From positions 1 through 37,402 of the forward strand of contig JACPEP010000045.1 of the NCBI GenBank assembly GCA_016183425.1: a DNA stretch of 37,402 nucleotides, read 5' to 3'. Each line of letters begins with the position of its first letter. Position 1 is the first letter of the stretch. This DNA is from Chloroflexota bacterium. GTDB taxonomy: Bacteria; Chloroflexota; Dehalococcoidia; JACPEP01. Shown piece by piece: positions 1-8,486 of the stretch. Position numbers and translations under genes: made by a program. The notes beneath the pieces were generated by a model. The model ran no database searches. It saw only the letters and a program-made list of their open reading frames with translations, and had not been told where the DNA came from.

Positions 1-77
1 ACCAGACGGTAGAAGCACTGTGGCAACCCCCCGAGTCCGTCAGTATCACCAACCGAAAGGAGGCGGCGACTCTCCTC

Positions 78-138
78 CGGTAACATTTCTAAATGAGTGA
101 ACAACTCCCCTTCGGTAACATTCTTATGTGAGTTGACA
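78..138. repeat. Imperfect direct repeat, two 26-nt copies 35 nt apart
   Basis: Copies at 78-103 and 113-138 both begin CGGTAACATT and end with a related GAG..GA.ACA segment, matching at 20 of 26 positions. They lie in the non-coding stretch downstream of nifB. I see no inverted ends or transposase nearby, so their meaning is unknown. Positions 1-243 otherwise contain no gene I can support. Confidence 0.35.
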
Positions 139-174
139 CGTTTGGCGAGAACGCACCAAATTGACCAACTACCG

Positions 175-206
175 AGATGCCCCAGGCTTGAGGGCCTGGG
201 GCATCT
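175..206 (-). terminator. Strong hairpin downstream of nifB
   Basis: A perfect 13-bp inverted repeat (arms 175-187 and 194-206, 6-nt loop) lies 37 nt past the nifB stop on the minus strand. No T-run follows it on that strand, so it is either a Rho-independent-like terminator without a U-tract or an mRNA 3'-end stabiliser. The structure is seen directly; the role is inferred from its position. Confidence 0.5.
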
Positions 207-243
207 GAAGTTTACTCCACAATTGAAGTCTGTGAAACGCCTC

Positions 244-1707
244 TCATTGCCAGGAGGGCTTCATCTCCCCCCGAGCCACTTCGTCCAGGGCCTTTTCGAT
301 GTAATCATAGGTGGTATAAGAGGCGATGCCCGCCTGGGCCAGACGCTCCGCCGGCTCCCTCCCGATGCGCGAGCTGAGCACCGCCTGGCAATCCTTAAGC
401 ATACTAACGATTTTTTCCAGGTTATCCTCATGGTTATCGCACTCAGCGGAGCCGTGACAGAAGTTGTCCACGTTTCGGGCCTCTAGGAACCGGATCTCTT
501 TTTCACTTACCTGGTAGATGAGAAACTCTCGGGCATGGCCAAAGTGAAGGTTCACAACCCCGCCACCGCCGCTGGCCACGGCCACCATCATAGAGCGCCG
601 CTGCCGCTTCCGTTCCTCATCCCCCTCGATCTCCGCCAGCATCTGCTGTTGCCGCTCTCTCTTTTTGGCGATGGCCGCCAGCATCAGGTCCCGCAGCCCG
701 TCGTCGGCACCCCCCGAGCTACCCTCAGAACTGCCTCCCATGGCCGGGGAGGCTCCGGAGGCAGATAGGGAGTCATGAGCAGACACCGATGCCGAGGAGG
801 CGACCCCGGCGCCCACCAACTCCTGGGACCGGTCTTGTCCCAAGAGTCCAATGGCATCGCTGCGGCACTGGCGGCAATGGCGCATGATATGGATGTCCGT
901 CTCGCAGGCATCCTGAAGAGCACGCCGCTCGGCAGAGGTGGGGGCACGGTGGTTCTCAAACTTGGTGCCCTTAACGGGAATGAGGGGCATGATGTTCACC
1001 AGGAAGGCCCCCCGCTTCTTCACCTCTTTGACTACCTGGGGAATATGCCGGTCGTTGACGCCCGGTATGAGGATGGTGTTCACCTTCACCAGCACGCCCT
1101 TCCGTACCAGACCATCCAGGCCCTCCAACTGACGCTGAGACAAGAGGGCGGCGGCGGCCTCATCCCGATAGGTCTGCCCCTGGAAATAGACCCACTTGTA
1201 AATCTCTTTGCCCACCTTTGGGTCTGTCTGATTGATGGTGATGGTTACGTGGCTGATGTGGTATTCGGCGATGGTGTCCACGTATTCGGGAAGCATGAGG
1301 CCGTTAGTGGCCAGGCACAGGGTGAGGTTGGGAAAACGTTGGGCGATAAGCTCAAAGGTACGAAAACTCTTTTCGGGGTTGGCCAGTATATCTCCCGGCC
1401 CGGCGATGCCGACCACAGTGATGTAGGGCATTTTGGAGAGGGCGAAGGCCACCCTCTCCACCGCCGCCTCCGGGGAGAGGACCTGGCTGGTGACCCCGGG
1501 CCGGCTTTCGTTGATGCAGTCATAGAGACGATTGCAGTACTGGCACTGGATATTGCACTTGGGGGCCACCGGAAGATGGATTCGAGCGTAGTGATGGTGA
1601 GCCTCCACGCTATAGCAGGGGTGAGTGCTTACCTTTTCTCTTACCTCTGGAGGGAGCCCGCTCAGGTCCTGGGCCCGACCGCAGCCGGAAACCACCGTCT
1701 TAGTCAT
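244..1707 (-). CDS. nifB: NifB, radical SAM FeMo-cofactor core synthase with C-terminal NifX-like domain
   Basis: NifB fuses two [4Fe-4S] clusters and inserts carbide and sulfur to form NifB-co, the precursor of nitrogenase cofactors, in the cytoplasm. From the chosen start the protein has 487 residues. The family signature HPCYS..AHH.YAR precedes the radical-SAM triad Cys51-x3-Cys55-x2-Cys58, followed by ESRPG. A second conserved segment, CRQCRSDAIGLLG, lies near residues 278-290. A Ser/Gly-rich linker (about 303-335) leads to a NifX/NafY-like cofactor-binding domain from about residue 373 to the end. The ATG at 1707 is preferred over an upstream ATG at 1809 because AAGGA sits just before it and homology begins there. 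The length fits full two-domain NifB. No other nif gene lies in the window, so whether the host fixes nitrogen cannot be judged. Confidence 0.93.
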   Translation of the reverse strand: MTKTVVSGCGRAQDLSGLPPEVREKVSTHPCYSVEAHHHYARIHLPVAPKCNIQCQYCNRLYDCINESRPGVTSQVLSPEAAVERVAFALSKMPYITVVGIAGPGDILANPEKSFRTFELIAQRFPNLTLCLATNGLMLPEYVDTIAEYHISHVTITINQTDPKVGKEIYKWVYFQGQTYRDEAAAALLSQRQLEGLDGLVRKGVLVKVNTILIPGVNDRHIPQVVKEVKKRGAFLVNIMPLIPVKGTKFENHRAPTSAERRALQDACETDIHIMRHCRQCRSDAIGLLGQDRSQELVGAGVASSASVSAHDSLSASGASPAMGGSSEGSSGGADDGLRDLMLAAIAKKRERQQQMLAEIEGDEERKRQRRSMMVAVASGGGGVVNLHFGHAREFLIYQVSEKEIRFLEARNVDNFCHGSAECDNHEDNLEKIVSMLKDCQAVLSSRIGREPAERLAQAGIASYTTYDYIEKALDEVARGEMKPSWQ

Positions 1708-1881
1708 GGGCTTCCTTTCTATCTCGCCCTCTTCGGGACAGACACCCGCCCTTCTCAACGAGTGAAACAGTGCCCCGGCCAAAGCTAACAATTTGAAACC
1801 GGACGCCACAGCAGCCTGGATTTTCCCTTTGGCAGGAGCACTATCCCAGCCGGCGGCGAGCCTTGGTTCAGGGAAACGCCC

Positions 1882-2136
1882 TTAGCCTTCCTCCAGGTCC
1901 CACTCCACTTCTAGCGCCGACCTCTTCATCTCATCCCAGGAGGGCTCCGATAGCTCCTTTACCGGATCGAAGTCCCAGTCCATATCGGATTGGGAATTAG
2001 AGAAGTACTTTTCCTCACCACAGACCTTACACACACCGCGGCTGGTAGGCCCCGCGGGGCGGTCTATAACCCAGTGGTGACGACACCTGGGAAGGGCTAC
2101 CGGCTCGCCAAAAATTTCCAAAAGACCTGTGTTCAT
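1882..2136 (-). CDS. Small zinc-ribbon-like protein, unknown function
   Basis: An 84-residue protein with two paired metal-ligand motifs: CRHHW near residue 18 and CKVCGE near residue 36. Together they probably form a single zinc site. The C-terminal half is rich in Asp, Glu and Trp. I associate this kind of short protein with Chloroflexota genomes, where it is normally annotated hypothetical, and I do not know its function. The ATG at 2136 is chosen because AGGAGGAGGT lies at ideal spacing upstream; an in-frame ATG at 2196 has no such site. It lies 174 bp upstream of nifB on the same strand and has a plausible promoter of its own, so cotranscription with nifB is possible but unproven. Confidence 0.72.
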   Translation of the reverse strand: MNTGLLEIFGEPVALPRCRHHWVIDRPAGPTSRGVCKVCGEEKYFSNSQSDMDWDFDPVKELSEPSWDEMKRSALEVEWDLEEG

Positions 2137-2264
2137 CTGGGTACCTCCTCCTAATCTCTTTTTATTCTTCGTTCGGGGAGCCCACATCATTCTCACACCT
2201 TGGCCCCGTCATTTCCTTTATTAAAGTATCTAATGCATGTAGCGTAAAAACTAAATCCGATGTC

Positions 2265-2293
2265 AGATTAACACAGCTTTCGGCATTTGTCAA
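2265..2293 (-). promoter_or_regulatory. Sigma70-type promoter for the small zinc-protein gene
   Basis: Reading the minus strand, a perfect TTGACA (2288-2293) is followed after exactly 17 nt by TAATCT (2265-2270), which keeps the key first, second and last bases of the -10 box. It lies in a locally AT-rich gap about 130 nt upstream of the gene starting at 2136. The long leader has no structure I recognise. Confidence 0.5.
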
Positions 2294-2327
2294 GGTTTTT
2301 ATGGTAGAAATTTAAAAGAATTTTTTT

Positions 2328-2423
2328 TCACTTGCTGGGACAGAAAGGCTCGGCTAGGGTAGGATATTGTCTTCTGCCCACGGAAGGCGCAGTGCCCAGG
2401 GCCATCACCGCCTTGACGCTCAT
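2328..2423 (-). pseudogene. 31-codon stump resembling the N-terminus of cobyric acid synthase (CobQ)
   Basis: An ATG at 2423 starts one base beyond the cbiA stop, with AGGGGA about nine bases upstream, as expected for the next gene of the operon. The frame begins MSVKAVMALGTAPSVGRR and stops after 31 codons. CobQ proteins usually begin with a very similar strand and P-loop (AKAIM.QGT.S.VGKS). Here the loop Lys-Ser is replaced by Arg-Arg and the rest of the ~500-residue protein is absent. An A-run and AT-rich sequence follow. I read this as a cobQ gene truncated by deletion, leaving only the coupled start. The resemblance is short and could be fortuitous. Confidence 0.42.
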
Positions 2424-2424
2424 C

Positions 2425-3798
2425 TCAGGCGTTCCCCTGGTCGGCGGGAGCACAGGAAGCCACGAAGCGCCGTGCCATATCCCTACGGCTTCCCAGGTGT
2501 AGGTGGATATATGAGGCCACAACGTTCTTCGTCCGGAAGCCCTCGAGGCGGGCGTTCTGGTCCAAAACCTGGTAAACCGCCTGATTCTCTCGGGGCCCCT
2601 CTTTAAGTGTGGACAGATGGAACTCATGGCCTCGCACCTGCTCCCCCGCCCTCAATAGCGGGTTGTCGCGCAAGGCGCAGACGGTGCGATAACCCAAAGT
2701 CACTCTCGTCCCTTTCATGCTAGACTGGGTCGGAATCACGCCCGCCATGCGGTGGGTCTTTCCCTGCTGGTCTTCAATGCTCCTGCCCAGGTACATGAGG
2801 CCCCCGCACTCGGCATAGATGGGCAGGCCGCTACGAGCCGCCTGGCGCAGCGAACGGAGCATGGCGGCGTTGCCCGCCAAGGGCTCCGCATAGAGCTCCG
2901 GAAAGCCTCCTCCGATGTAAACTCCGCCCACCCCGGCAGGGACATTTTGGTTGTTCAGAGGACTGAAGGGAACGATCTCCGCCCCCCAGGATTCGAGCAA
3001 ATCCAGGGAGTCGACGTAGTAGAAGTTGAACGCCTTGTCCATGGCGACGGCGATGGCTGTCCGCGGTGGAATAGGATTTTGGGGAAAGACTGCCTCCTTG
3101 CCTGAGCTGGGGAGGGCGATGGGGGCAGCTATAGAGAGGACCTTATTTAGGTCTACCGTTTCAGCTATCTGCGCTGCCAGGCGGTCATAAAACGCTTGGG
3201 CCACAGCGCCTTCTAGCGTCGGTATCAAGCCCAGGTGGCGCTCGGGCAGGGCCAGGTCGCTTCGTCGCGGCAGACAGCCCAATAGGGTCACTCCGGCCCT
3301 GTCCAGAGATGGCTTGACGAACTCCAGGTGCCTCGCACCGGCGACACCATTGAGTATCACACCGGCGATGTTCAGATGCGGGTCAAAGGACTTGAACCCC
3401 AAAACCATAGCCCCAACGCTGCGGGAGGCACCGCTGGCGTCCGCCACCAGGATCACCGGCAGCTTGAGGAGCTTAGCCAGGTGTGCCGTGCTTCCCTCTT
3501 CGTCCTCGCCACGAAACCCGTCATAAAGGCCCATGACCCCTTCCACTATCGCCAGGTCCTTCCCACGCATGGCGCGGCGGAAAAGCTCCTGCAACACCGA
3601 TTCCTCCAGCAGCCATGTGTCCAGGTTGCGGGAGGCCACCGCGCAGGCCGCGCTGTGATAAGAGGGATCGATATAGTCCGGCCCGGCTTTGAAAGGTTGT
3701 AGACGTAGCCCTCGCTTGCTGAGGGCGGCCATGATCCCCGTGGCCACAGTGGTCTTGCCCGCACCGCTGTGGGTGCCGGCGATAATTATTCCGCGCAT
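2425..3798 (-). CDS. cbiA: Cobyrinic acid a,c-diamide synthase
   Basis: CbiA/CobB amidates the a and c side chains of cobyrinic acid (or the hydrogenobyrinate form) using ATP and glutamine. The 457-residue length is normal. The N-terminal dethiobiotin-synthetase-like domain has the P-loop GTHSGAGKTT (residues 8-17), FKAGPDYIDP and the NLDTWLL segment. The C-terminal class I glutamine amidotransferase domain has GGVYIGGGFPELY and the nucleophile Cys331 in YAECGGLMYLG. It lies 17 bp downstream of cobO. It is the last intact gene of the riboswitch-controlled operon, so B12 should repress it through read-through control. The presence of CbiA and CobO with a B12 importer suggests salvage or remodelling of corrinoids; most ring-synthesis genes are not in this window. 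Confidence 0.93.
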   Translation of the reverse strand: MRGIIIAGTHSGAGKTTVATGIMAALSKRGLRLQPFKAGPDYIDPSYHSAACAVASRNLDTWLLEESVLQELFRRAMRGKDLAIVEGVMGLYDGFRGEDEEGSTAHLAKLLKLPVILVADASGASRSVGAMVLGFKSFDPHLNIAGVILNGVAGARHLEFVKPSLDRAGVTLLGCLPRRSDLALPERHLGLIPTLEGAVAQAFYDRLAAQIAETVDLNKVLSIAAPIALPSSGKEAVFPQNPIPPRTAIAVAMDKAFNFYYVDSLDLLESWGAEIVPFSPLNNQNVPAGVGGVYIGGGFPELYAEPLAGNAAMLRSLRQAARSGLPIYAECGGLMYLGRSIEDQQGKTHRMAGVIPTQSSMKGTRVTLGYRTVCALRDNPLLRAGEQVRGHEFHLSTLKEGPRENQAVYQVLDQNARLEGFRTKNVVASYIHLHLGSRRDMARRFVASCAPADQGNA

Positions 3799-3815
3799 TG
3801 TGTTCTCAACCCACC

Positions 3816-4352
3816 TTAGAAATTGATGCCCGGCTGAGCCTTGATCCCCTTTCGATAAGGGTGCTTGATCTCCCGCATCTCTGTGACCAGGTCAGCGAAA
3901 TCTATGAGATCTTGGGGGGCATAACGTCCGGTGATGATGACGTGGAGCTCCTTGGGTCGGCTGCGCAGCACCTCCAGGGCCTCCTCCACCGCAATCCAAC
4001 CGTAATGGAGGGGATAGGTGAACTCATCCAGGATGAGGATGTCGTAGTTGCCGGATCGGATCTTCTCTTTGCACACCTCCCAAAGCTGTAGCGCCAGCCC
4101 TTTGGTCACCTCTATGTCCCTGGAGCGCCAGGTGAAACCGTCTCCCATAGGTTTAAGCTCCACCCCTATTCTGCGGGCGGCTCGATGTTCCCCGTTATTA
4201 GCCATGGAGTGTTTTATGAACTGGAGCGCCCCAACACGCATATCCCTGCCCCAGGCACGAAAGAGGACTCCCAGCGCGGCCGTGGTCTTCCCCGCGCCCT
4301 CGCCTGTGTAGACGATCACCAGGCCGGCGCGGCTGCGTCCGGTAGCTTCCAC
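3816..4352 (-). CDS. cobO: Cob(I)yrinic acid a,c-diamide adenosyltransferase (CobA/CobO/BtuR type)
   Basis: This enzyme transfers adenosine from ATP to reduced cobalt, making adenosylcobamides. It shows the P-loop [14 protein letters not shown] near the N-terminus, the Walker-B-like [14 protein letters not shown], and the family C-terminus [19 protein letters not shown] place the start at GTG 4352: AAGGAGGG lies six bases upstream and the resulting 178-residue protein matches the family length. An upstream ATG at 4415 would overlap the preceding ATPase gene and add residues without homology. It begins 16 bp after btuD ends, in the middle of the B12 operon. Confidence 0.92.
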   Translation of the reverse strand: MEATGRSRAGLVIVYTGEGAGKTTAALGVLFRAWGRDMRVGALQFIKHSMANNGEHRAARRIGVELKPMGDGFTWRSRDIEVTKGLALQLWEVCKEKIRSGNYDILILDEFTYPLHYGWIAVEEALEVLRSRPKELHVIITGRYAPQDLIDFADLVTEMREIKHPYRKGIKAQPGINF

Positions 4353-4368
4353 CGCTCCCTCCTTGTCA

Positions 4369-5217
4369 TCACTGCGACCCAGGTCCGTTGGGCGCCGGAG
4401 AGGTGCTCGAATCATGGCTGGGCCGCACCCTCCCCTTGGGCAGGACGACGGGGGTCCCATGAACCGGATGGGAGATGATGGCCACCTCGGTCCCATAGGC
4501 GGCGGAGACCAGCTCGGGCCGGAGCACGTCTTCCGGGCATCCCAGAGCCACGATGCTACCCCTATTAAGGGCAGCGATACGGTTGCAGTACTGAGCAGCC
4601 AGGGTCAGGTCGTGCATGGCCGCCACGACGGTGACCCCTGTTTGGGCCTTAACGTTCTCAATGGTGTCCATCACGCTGCATTGGAAGCTAATATCCAGGT
4701 GTGCCGTGGGCTCATCCAGCAGGAGGATGGGGGCCTCCTGTGCTAGAGCACGTGCCAGAAACACCCGCTGCCTCTCTCCACCGGAGAGGGACCCCAGGGG
4801 CCTCATGGAGAACTCCAGGGTGGACGTAAGCTCCATTGCCCACTGGGCCACCTCCATGTCTCTCGATCCCTCCCACTTGAGCAAGCCGAGGTGGGGGTTT
4901 CGGCCCATCAGGACCACCTCCAGGGCGGTGAAGCCCTGGGGCACGGTAGGGTTCTGGGAGACCATGGCGATAACCTTCGCCCGCTCCCTGGGGGGAAGGT
5001 GTCCGATGGCCGCTCCGTTCACCCATACCTCGCCTCGCTGGGGTTTAAGGGAACCGGATAGAACTCTAAGCAGGGTGGTCTTCCCGGCCCCGTTGGGGCC
5101 CACAAGCCCCATGATCTCTCCGCCCGCTACTGTAAGGTCGATCCCCTGCAAGACAGCGTTGTCCCCGTAAAGGACACGGATGTCTTTCGTCACCAGGGAG
5201 GTCGGCCGATGCGTCAC
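4369..5217 (-). CDS. btuD: ABC transporter ATP-binding protein for corrinoid import (BtuD-like)
   Basis: Cytoplasmic ATPase of a class II (BtuCD/FhuBC-type) importer, 282 residues. Walker [12 protein letters not shown], the Q-loop region, the signature LSGGERQR and Walker [13 protein letters not shown] are all intact, followed by a switch His in AAMHDLTLA. Its ATG overlaps the permease stop by four bases (ATGA), the classic coupling of BtuC and BtuD. The substrate class cannot be told from the ATPase alone. Assignment to cobalamin rests on the riboswitch upstream and on cobO and cbiA downstream. Confidence 0.9.
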   Translation of the reverse strand: MTHRPTSLVTKDIRVLYGDNAVLQGIDLTVAGGEIMGLVGPNGAGKTTLLRVLSGSLKPQRGEVWVNGAAIGHLPPRERAKVIAMVSQNPTVPQGFTALEVVLMGRNPHLGLLKWEGSRDMEVAQWAMELTSTLEFSMRPLGSLSGGERQRVFLARALAQEAPILLLDEPTAHLDISFQCSVMDTIENVKAQTGVTVVAAMHDLTLAAQYCNRIAALNRGSIVALGCPEDVLRPELVSAAYGTEVAIISHPVHGTPVVLPKGRVRPSHDSSTSPAPNGPGSQ

Positions 5218-6308
5218 GCCAGCCTCCTGCCGCGTTGGAGAAGGTATAGGAAGAAAGGTGCGCCGCAGAAAGCAGTGACTACCCCAACGGGGAGCTCGCT
5301 GGGGCTCACAATGGTTCGTGCCACCAGGTCAGCCAGCACCAGGAAGGCCGCGCCCACCAGCATGGCCATGGGCAGCAGGAACCTGTGGTCGTGCCCCCAG
5401 ACCAGCCTCACGGCATGGGGCGCTACTAGGCCCACAAAACCGATGAGCCCGCTCATAGATACCGCCGCCGCTGTCGTCAGGGAGGCGAGGACGATGAGAA
5501 TCAGTTTCGTCCGCTCTACGCTCACCCCAAGCTGCCTGGCCTCCTCCTCATCGAGTTGGAACAGGTTGAGGACCCGAGCATAGGCCATCATCCCGATGAT
5601 CCCTAGCACCACGTAGGGCAGGACTATCTGGACATCCTTCCAATCGGCCCCGGCGAGTCCCCCGAGCAACCAGCCCAGGAGGGGCTTGACATCGGGATTG
5701 GCTCTGATCATAAGCAGGCTGGTCACTGCGCTCGTCAGGGAGCCGATGGCGACGCCCGCCAGGATGAGGGTAGTCAACGGAAGTCCCCCGGAGCGCCGGG
5801 CTATAAGGTACGAGATACTGACGGCCAGCAGGCCTCCCAGGAAGGCTGCAATGGGCAGCAGGCTGAAGCCGCTATAAAAGGCGGGGATGCCGGTCAACAG
5901 CACCACAGTCGCCCCCAGACCGGCGCCGGAGGCCACTCCGATCAGGTATGGGTCCGCAAGGGGGTTGCGGAAGAGGCCCTGGTAAGTAGCTCCCGACAGG
6001 GCCAGCCCCGCGCCCACGATGGCCGCCAGGGCTATGCGAGGCAGCCGGATCTCCCAGATGATGGTCTGCCATGCCCAGGGGACGGTGTCGGGCATCCTTA
6101 TGAGGCCCAGTTTGGCGGCAACTATCTGGAGGACACTCATCGGAGGCACGTACACCGACCCTATGCCCCCGGCGAGCACCACAATCGCCAACAGGGCCAG
6201 CAGGCCACCCCCCAGGCCCCACCACGGATACGAGGGCAGCATCAGGCGTGGCCTGGCGGCCGGGCGTGGCTGTTCCTCTGGCTTGTCCCTTATGGCAGAC
6301 AGGTTCAA
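5214..6308 (-). CDS. btuC: FecCD-family ABC permease for corrinoid import (BtuC-like)
   Basis: A 364-residue integral membrane protein of the FecCD family, expected to form a homodimeric channel with about ten helices per subunit. Visible features include a first hydrophobic helix after a short basic N-terminus, the conserved IRLPR segment (LPRIALAAIVGAGLALSG), GLFRNPLADPYLIGV, and the coupling-loop region QLDEEEARQLGV before SGLIGFVGLVAPH. It starts 7 bp after the binding-protein gene ends and overlaps btuD by four bases. An iron-siderophore substrate is possible for the family, but the regulatory and gene context favours cobalamin. Confidence 0.9.
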   Translation of the reverse strand: MNLSAIRDKPEEQPRPAARPRLMLPSYPWWGLGGGLLALLAIVVLAGGIGSVYVPPMSVLQIVAAKLGLIRMPDTVPWAWQTIIWEIRLPRIALAAIVGAGLALSGATYQGLFRNPLADPYLIGVASGAGLGATVVLLTGIPAFYSGFSLLPIAAFLGGLLAVSISYLIARRSGGLPLTTLILAGVAIGSLTSAVTSLLMIRANPDVKPLLGWLLGGLAGADWKDVQIVLPYVVLGIIGMMAYARVLNLFQLDEEEARQLGVSVERTKLILIVLASLTTAAAVSMSGLIGFVGLVAPHAVRLVWGHDHRFLLPMAMLVGAAFLVLADLVARTIVSPSELPVGVVTAFCGAPFFLYLLQRGRRLA

Positions 6309-6315
6309 ATTTTCC

Positions 6316-7254
6316 TCATCGTGGGAACAGGTCGGGATAGAGAAACTGGGCCACCTGCTGAATCCCCTGCACCAGCCGGGGCCCGGGTACGCTCAATAAG
6401 TCAGGGTCTACAAAAAGTATCTTTCCTTCCTTCACTGCAGTCAAACCTTGGAGGGCCACCTCGGCTTTGATGCGACTCGGCCCGTCGGAGTGTACGCTGA
6501 CAATCACCTGGGGATCGCGAGCCACGATTTGCTCAGGCGTAACCTGCTTATAGCCAGAGATGTCGTCGAAAATGTTCTTGGCCTTCAGAATGGCGAAAAT
6601 TTCGCTGGTCAGAGAGCCGGTGCCCGAGGTCCACCAGTCCGGCGACGCGTCGTGGTATAGCCTGGGGCCTTCCTTCACACCGGCCACTTTGTCTTGAGCC
6701 GACTTTATCGCCCCCAGGAAGTCTTGGGCCAGCTTTTCCCCCTGATCTGGCTTGCCCACTACTTTCCCCAATAGCCTTATTCGGTCGGCGACCTCACTGA
6801 GGGTAGCGGGGGACTTGAGATAGAGCACTGGCACACCCAGCTTCTGGATATCGGGCAGGAATCTATCGAAGAAGATGTAAACCAGGTCGGGTTGCAGGGC
6901 AACCATCTTCTCGAAGTTCAGGGCGAAGGCACCGCCCAGCTTGGCGATGTCTTTGGTCTCCGGCGGATAGCTGACGAAGTCGTGGGTGCCTACCACTCTC
7001 CGTCCCTCACCCAGCAAGAAGAGGATCTCCACTGTGGCCGTATCGATGGCAACTATGCGCTCCGGCGGCTTCGTGAAGACAACGGTTTTCCCGTTGCTGT
7101 CGGTAACCGAGAGGGGGAACAGGGCGACGGGGGTTGGCTTGGGTATGGATGTGGCTGTAGGGGCGGGAGGAGTCGGCGTCGTCCCTTGGCTACAGGCGAC
7201 GGTTAGCAGCACCGATAAGAGGGCCAGCACAATTGGGCCGAGTACTCGTTTCAC
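6316..7254 (-). CDS. btuF: Corrinoid-binding lipoprotein of ABC importer (BtuF-like)
   Basis: A 312-residue class III substrate-binding protein. The N-terminus is a lipoprotein signal peptide ending in the lipobox LTVAC (modified Cys21), followed by a Thr/Pro-rich tether to about residue 43. The mature domain has the family pattern GKTVVFTKPPERIVAIDTAT and the later GPRLVQGIQQVAQ. It should be anchored outside the membrane and deliver corrinoid to BtuC. The gene is second in the operon, 62 bp after a related signal-less paralogue and 7 bp before btuC. Confidence 0.87.
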   Translation of the reverse strand: MKRVLGPIVLALLSVLLTVACSQGTTPTPPAPTATSIPKPTPVALFPLSVTDSNGKTVVFTKPPERIVAIDTATVEILFLLGEGRRVVGTHDFVSYPPETKDIAKLGGAFALNFEKMVALQPDLVYIFFDRFLPDIQKLGVPVLYLKSPATLSEVADRIRLLGKVVGKPDQGEKLAQDFLGAIKSAQDKVAGVKEGPRLYHDASPDWWTSGTGSLTSEIFAILKAKNIFDDISGYKQVTPEQIVARDPQVIVSVHSDGPSRIKAEVALQGLTAVKEGKILFVDPDLLSVPGPRLVQGIQQVAQFLYPDLFPR

Positions 7255-7316
7255 TTCTCTTCAGTCCTCCTCTAGCTTCGCTTCTGTTTCTTGTTGTTAG
7301 TAGGATCAGGGAAGGG

Positions 7317-8264
7317 TCAACCGGGGTATTCCTTCGCTGAGGGCTCTCCTTTACCCAGCCCCAACTGCATAACAGCGCCATGGGGGATAAGGCCGTGGAA
7401 GGTCTCTGGATGCAGGATTTGGGCGAGGATTTCTGTGCCGGTGACCAGCCGCGGCCCGGGCCGGGTGAAGTACACCGGGTCCACGGCATAGACCTGGTTA
7501 TCCTGGACCGCGGGCAGCTTGTGCCAGCCGTCTCTCTTGACCAGAGATTGCACTTCCCGGAGCGTCCTGGGTATATCGAGGCCGCAGGGCTGAATAATAA
7601 TAACCTCGGGCTGGCAGGCCGCTATCCCCTCCCACGTGGGTTGAACGCTGGTAAGGCCGTGGCGCCCCAGTATATCTACGCCCCCGGCTAGCCATATCAT
7701 CTCGGACATCCAGTGGCCGCCTGCCATGGGCGGGTCAATCCATTCCATGCAGAAAACCCGCGGGCGCTTGTTCACAAGCATAGTGCCCTCGGCCACTTCT
7801 CTTATGCGATGCTGGAGCTGAGCCACCACCTTTTCGGCATGGTCGCCGACCCCAACCGTCTGTCCCACCCGCTGGATGTTGTCCAGGACGTCCCATAGGG
7901 TGGCGGGAGCCAACACCACGAACTGGGGCTTCAGCTCTAGAGTGTGAAAGGCCTGTATTACTTCTCCGGAGCCGACGGCACAGACATGGCATAGGTCCTG
8001 GGTGATGACGAGATCCGGCCTCGCAGCCCGGAGCACCTCCTTGTCCAAGATATGCGTGCTTCGCCCTGACTGAACGCATTCATTTACAGCTCGGTCGATC
8101 TCGCCGCTGGAGAGGTCGCCGCTGAAGATGCCTCGGCTGGCTATGGGCTTTTTGCTGGCCTCCGGCGGATAGTCGCACCGGTCGGTGACTGCCACTAGTT
8201 GGCTCCCAAGCCCCAGAGCATAGACGATCTCAGTGGCGCTGGACTGGAGAGAGCAGATCCTCAT
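7317..8264 (-). CDS. Signal-less BtuF-like corrinoid-binding protein
   Basis: A 315-residue protein of the same binding-protein superfamily, beginning directly with the first core strand (MRICSLQSSATEIVYALG) and having no signal peptide or lipobox. It contains RCDYPPEA, DLVITQDLCHVC, FCMEWIDPPMAGGHW and a C-terminal PGPRLVTGTEILA segment, as in corrinoid-binding members of COG0614. The ATG at 8264 is used because AAAGGAGGT is then seven bases away; the ATG at 8270 would abut the Shine-Dalgarno site. It is the first gene after the riboswitch terminator. A cytoplasmic role such as corrinoid retention or handoff is inference; non-classical export cannot be excluded. Confidence 0.82.
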   Translation of the reverse strand: MRICSLQSSATEIVYALGLGSQLVAVTDRCDYPPEASKKPIASRGIFSGDLSSGEIDRAVNECVQSGRSTHILDKEVLRAARPDLVITQDLCHVCAVGSGEVIQAFHTLELKPQFVVLAPATLWDVLDNIQRVGQTVGVGDHAEKVVAQLQHRIREVAEGTMLVNKRPRVFCMEWIDPPMAGGHWMSEMIWLAGGVDILGRHGLTSVQPTWEGIAACQPEVIIIQPCGLDIPRTLREVQSLVKRDGWHKLPAVQDNQVYAVDPVYFTRPGPRLVTGTEILAQILHPETFHGLIPHGAVMQLGLGKGEPSAKEYPG

Positions 8265-8362
8265 GGCCATACCTCCTTTTTGGTATTAATCTCGCAACCA
8301 TTGAAAAGCACTCATCTAAAGTGTAGCTTCGGACGTACCCGGGTCTCGGGATTTCAGACAAC

Positions 8363-8392
8363 AAAAAACCCCGGCCTACTCAGCCAGGGTTT
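8363..8392 (-). terminator. Intrinsic terminator forming the riboswitch expression platform
   Basis: On the minus strand a ten-pair stem (arms 8392-8383 and 8375-8366, one T-G wobble, 7-nt loop) is followed immediately by a T-rich run. It sits between the cobalamin aptamer and the first operon gene, about 100 nt before that start codon. This is the arrangement expected for B12-dependent transcription termination. Confidence 0.88.
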
Positions 8393-8486
8393 CCCATAGA
8401 TTGAACTCGTTGGCAACTCCTCTAGCTATCCAGAGCAAAGCTGCCAGGAGCTACTTCTGTTTCGCGCAGAGCAGAGCCCCCCACTC

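Noticed and set aside
1-80. Possible riboswitch at the left edge (GGCAACCC and GAAAGGAGG elements)
   Set aside because: Checked mentally against cobalamin, SAM and Moco patterns; only isolated words match, and the flanking sequence is outside the window.
775-1788. Long open frame (337 codons) on the plus strand opposite nifB
   Set aside because: It is the antisense shadow of a strongly conserved gene, without family resemblance or a ribosome-binding site.
4353-4496. 48-codon extension of CobO
   Set aside because: It overlaps btuD and lacks homology; a GTG with a strong Shine-Dalgarno site at 4352 gives the family length.
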